Shown here piece after piece: positions 6,987 to 8,653 of a DNA stretch of 8,653 nucleotides. How positions within the stretch are numbered: the stretch's first letter is position 1; each line of letters opens with the position of its first letter. The notes below the pieces were generated by a model. The model was not told the DNA's origin, did not search any database, and saw only the letters and a list, made by a program, of their open reading frames with translations. Source of the stretch: Bacillota bacterium (lineage in GTDB: Bacteria; Bacillota; Clostridia; Christensenellales; SZUA-584); assembly GCA_023436525.1 (NCBI GenBank), contig JAEZIW010000180.1, positions 1-8,653 of the forward strand. Direction: 5' to 3'. Position numbers and translations under genes: made by a program.

Positions 6987-7969
6987 TACGCTTTTTCGAT
7001 AAAAAAGTCGGCCATATCCTGCGCCATCTGTCGGCGCTCCTGTGAGCCTTCCATATCCGTTAAGCGTTGGGCCAGTTCTGCAGAATGGAACGGCGCACCG
7101 ATGAACACACACGGCAACGCATCGATAAAATCGGCATCCAGCGCGTCGGAATAGATGTGCGCATCTGTTATCCTGCCATCCTTAAGCGAGAAGTAAAAAT
7201 CCACTCGACCCCACGCAAACCGCACGCCCGTTTCAATGTCAAAGCGCGGTGAACACCCGAGCTTCCACTCCCACGACGCATTGCGCGCTTCGAGCGCTGC
7301 CACAGCCTCTTTGTCCCGTATGACCAGCGGTTCATACTTTCCGTATATTGTCTCAAAGCTTTCGCACAGTGCACTCACCATCTTCTCCACGGTGATTTCA
7401 GGGTTGCGCTCCTTTAAGTTGCACACGCGCGCGCGCACCGATTCCACGCCCTTGGAGACGATTTTGTCTTGAGATACCGACAAATACCGCGCCAGCCGCG
7501 TCATGTCGGCATCAATCAGTATCGTGCCGTGATGAAACGCGCTCGTTTTCCGGTAGCAAAACGCGTTGCCCGAGAACTTCGCGCCCTCTGAAAGAATATC
7601 GTTGCGGCCCGAAAACTCCGCATCGATACCCAGCGACTTCACCGCTTCGAGAATCACGCTGAGCTGACGATTCAGATCATAATCGTTTTTGTCCACAATG
7701 AACGAAAAATTAAGGTTACCCATGTCGTGAAACACCGCGCCGCCGCCCGATATGCGCCGCGCCAGCTTGCCGCCCTCGCTTTCGAGCAGCGCGTGACGGC
7801 ATTCCTTCCACGCGTTCTGATTCTTGCCGATCACCACGGTGTTCTGGTTCCGGTAAAGGTACAGCACGCACGTTTCAGGCGGAAGATTGTTGAGAACATG
7901 CTCCTCAAGCGCAAGATTGGCCCACGGGCATACCGAGTCTGACATATGAAAATAGAAATGCTGCAGCAT
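6983..7969 (-). CDS. lplA: Lipoate-protein ligase A
   Basis: This 328-residue ATP-dependent ligase attaches free lipoate to a lysine on proteins such as glycine-cleavage H protein or 2-oxoacid dehydrogenase E2 subunits. It is a salvage route acting in the cytoplasm. The catalytic domain shows RRISGGGAVFHD (71-82), the lipoyl-AMP binding loop, KFSGNAF with the catalytic-position Lys131, and HHGTILID (146-153). The C-terminal accessory domain starts near WEWKLGCSPRF (233-243) and runs to the end, so this is the complete two-domain LplA (E. coli about 338 residues) rather than the short octanoyltransferase LipM. ATG 7969 has AGGAGG eight bases upstream (7978-7983 on the plus strand). No lipoylated acceptor gene is in the window. 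The family call is firm. Confidence 0.93.
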   Translation of the reverse strand: MLQHFYFHMSDSVCPWANLALEEHVLNNLPPETCVLYLYRNQNTVVIGKNQNAWKECRHALLESEGGKLARRISGGGAVFHDMGNLNFSFIVDKNDYDLNRQLSVILEAVKSLGIDAEFSGRNDILSEGAKFSGNAFCYRKTSAFHHGTILIDADMTRLARYLSVSQDKIVSKGVESVRARVCNLKERNPEITVEKMVSALCESFETIYGKYEPLVIRDKEAVAALEARNASWEWKLGCSPRFDIETGVRFAWGRVDFYFSLKDGRITDAHIYSDALDADFIDALPCVFIGAPFHSAELAQRLTDMEGSQERRQMAQDMADFFIEKAY

Positions 7970-7998
7970 TTAAAGAGCCTCCTAGTGGGATTAATGCC

Positions 7999-8007
7999 AC
8001 TATAACA
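7999..8007 (-). promoter_or_regulatory. lplA promoter, extended -10 without a clear -35
   Basis: On the minus strand TGTTATAGT (8007-7999) gives TG, one base, then TATAGT, matching five of six -10 positions. No TTGACA-like hexamer sits 16-18 bases upstream. That place is occupied by the palindrome at 8018-8040. Transcription would start near 7992. A six-base inverted repeat, TAGTGG (7983-7988) with CCACTA (7997-8002), spans the start site and overlaps the -10. Confidence 0.5.
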
Positions 8008-8017
8008 TAACATCAGC

Positions 8018-8040
8018 CGGCATACCATGCCAATATGCCG
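8018..8040. promoter_or_regulatory. Inverted repeat, candidate operator in front of lplA
   Basis: CGGCATA (8018-8024) and TATGCCG (8034-8040) are perfect inverted copies separated by nine bases. Its centre is about 37 bases upstream of the predicted lplA start site, covering the -35 position. The spacing of the half-sites suits a dimeric DNA-binding protein. No regulator gene is nearby. Confidence 0.4.
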
Positions 8041-8047
8041 TATATCT

Positions 8048-8061
8048 GTTCAAAATTGAAC
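8048..8061. repeat. Short near-palindrome GTTCAA-AA-TTGAAC
   Basis: Six-base arms GTTCAA (8048-8053) and TTGAAC (8056-8061) are separated by two A's. It lies between the divergent lplA and membrane-protein promoters. The arms point the opposite way to the Bacillus-type LexA box (GAAC-N4-GTTC), so I do not call it one. A protein-binding role is possible but unproven. Confidence 0.3.
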
Positions 8062-8099
8062 GCAGGAGCTGCGGCATTTGTATCGCTGTCTTTGGTTTG

Positions 8100-8128
8100 T
8101 TGACATCATCGGTTATTCATTGTATAGT
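8100..8128 (+). promoter_or_regulatory. Strong sigma-A-type promoter of the small membrane protein gene
   Basis: A perfect TTGACA (8100-8105) and TATAGT (8123-8128) are 17 bases apart. Transcription would start near 8135, about 42 bases before the GTG at 8177. The promoter lies inside the longer open frame that begins with ATG 8078, which argues against that upstream start. Confidence 0.8.
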
Positions 8129-8176
8129 AAATATTGGTTTATCGGATATTTTCATGCAGAAAGGAAGCGTTTTTTT

Positions 8177-8500
8177 GTGATACTATCAGGCAAAAAAATT
8201 GGGATCGGCTCTCTTTCGCTGCTGTTGTTCGTGTGTGGGGTGCTGTTTGCCGCGAATTTAGGTGATCAATGCTACGGGGATATCACTCTGCGTTTGCTTG
8301 GGCTGCGGGCATGGTCAAACGGCAGTCATGGTTTCCACTGCACGATCTTTTATTCGCTTATCTTTTTCATCCCCTCGTTACTCATCGGTTTGAGATTCAG
8401 TGCCCAATGGGGCGCGACGGCAGGCAAAATGCTGTCATTATCTGCGTGCGCCATCACCGGTGTGCTTTTCGTGTTCTTTTTCATCAGTATATTCGTTTAG
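8177..8500 (+). CDS. Small predicted three-helix membrane protein of unknown function
   Basis: I chose GTG 8177, which gives 107 residues. AAGGAAG (8161-8167) sits nine bases before it, and the promoter at 8100-8128 precedes it. The frame stays open back to ATG 8078, but that start lies upstream of the promoter. Three hydrophobic segments are visible, at about 8-28, 54-73 and 85-107. Lys6/Lys7 at the N-terminus and Arg73/Lys84 in the second loop predict N-inside topology, with the 29-53 loop and the C-terminus outside. The outside loop carries GDQCYGDITLRLLGLRAWSN, and cysteines occur at 20, 32, 55 and 91. No catalytic motif or named domain is recognised. It is transcribed away from lplA, with no operon partner before the window ends. 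Confidence 0.7.
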   Translation: MILSGKKIGIGSLSLLLFVCGVLFAANLGDQCYGDITLRLLGLRAWSNGSHGFHCTIFYSLIFFIPSLLIGLRFSAQWGATAGKMLSLSACAITGVLFVFFFISIFV

Positions 8501-8563
8501 GGCATCTTTCTTCTCACTAAAACGCAACACATATTATCGCCGTTACAGCGGCGAATCACCATT

Positions 8564-8590
8564 AACCGCGAAAAATAATAAGCGGTTTTA
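8564..8590 (+). terminator. Weak possible terminator after the membrane protein gene
   Basis: AACCGC (8564-8569) pairs with GCGGTT (8582-8587) over a 12-base loop, followed by a short TTA run. A second small hairpin, TCGCCG (8537-8542) with CGGCGA (8549-8554), lies just upstream with no T-tract. The stems are short, so termination is uncertain. The rest of 8501-8653 shows no gene I can support. Confidence 0.3.
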
Positions 8591-8653
8591 TTCGGTACCG
8601 CTCAAAAAATATTGTCAACACGGCTAGACCAAGGCTTTGGGTCGCCCTGACTT

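Noticed and set aside
8048..8061. LexA/SOS box
   Set aside because: The arms are GTTC...GAAC, the reverse arrangement of the Bacillus-type GAAC-N4-GTTC box, and the spacing differs.
8078..8176. Upstream ATG start for the small membrane protein
   Set aside because: The near-consensus promoter at 8100-8128 lies inside this extension. GTG 8177 has a ribosome binding site, and the extra 33 residues look non-coding.
8269..8627. Overlapping plus-strand open frames at the right end
   Set aside because: They lie in other frames of the membrane protein gene, lack ribosome binding sites and have no recognisable content.

Overview
The window looks like chromosomal DNA of a low-to-mid GC anaerobic Firmicute, most likely in the class Clostridia. 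The evidence is sigma-A-type promoters, strong purine-rich Shine-Dalgarno sites, GTG/TTG starts, A-flanked hairpin terminators, and a BspA-like leucine-rich-repeat/Big_2 secreted protein of the kind common in that class. The genes sit in short, independently promoted units rather than one long operon. I see no transposase, integrase, CRISPR array, tRNA or rRNA.

Layout from left to right. 1-312 is the 3' end of a P-loop (ParA/MinD-like) ATPase gene that enters from outside the window. 385-1278 is a CysM-type cysteine synthase with its own promoter (316-343) and a strong hairpin terminator (1318-1349). 1279-1770 has no intact gene. It holds that terminator, a possible eroded reverse-strand ORF (1415-1574), a good promoter (1564-1592) and a long folded leader (about 1600-1770). 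1771-5265 encodes a 1164-residue exported protein: signal sequence, BspA-type leucine-rich repeats, then five Ig-like or SprB-like modules. A two-way terminator (5288-5317) separates it from the convergent hisC (5345-6403, minus). hisC is divergent from tag (6483-6986, plus), with overlapping -35 elements between them. tag meets lplA (6983-7969, minus) tail to tail with overlapping stop codons. lplA is divergent from a small three-helix membrane protein gene (8177-8500, plus). About 100 bases separate the two promoters and contain two inverted repeats. 8501-8653 has only weak hairpins.

The recognised genes are metabolic and housekeeping: cysteine synthesis, histidine synthesis, repair of alkylated DNA and lipoate salvage. 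They do not form one pathway. The accessory element is the large secreted repeat protein, probably used in surface or environmental contact. I found no convincing evidence of a new multi-gene system. The points most worth checking are the promoter placement that predicts a leaderless tag mRNA, the folded leader of the surface-protein gene, and the palindrome in front of lplA.
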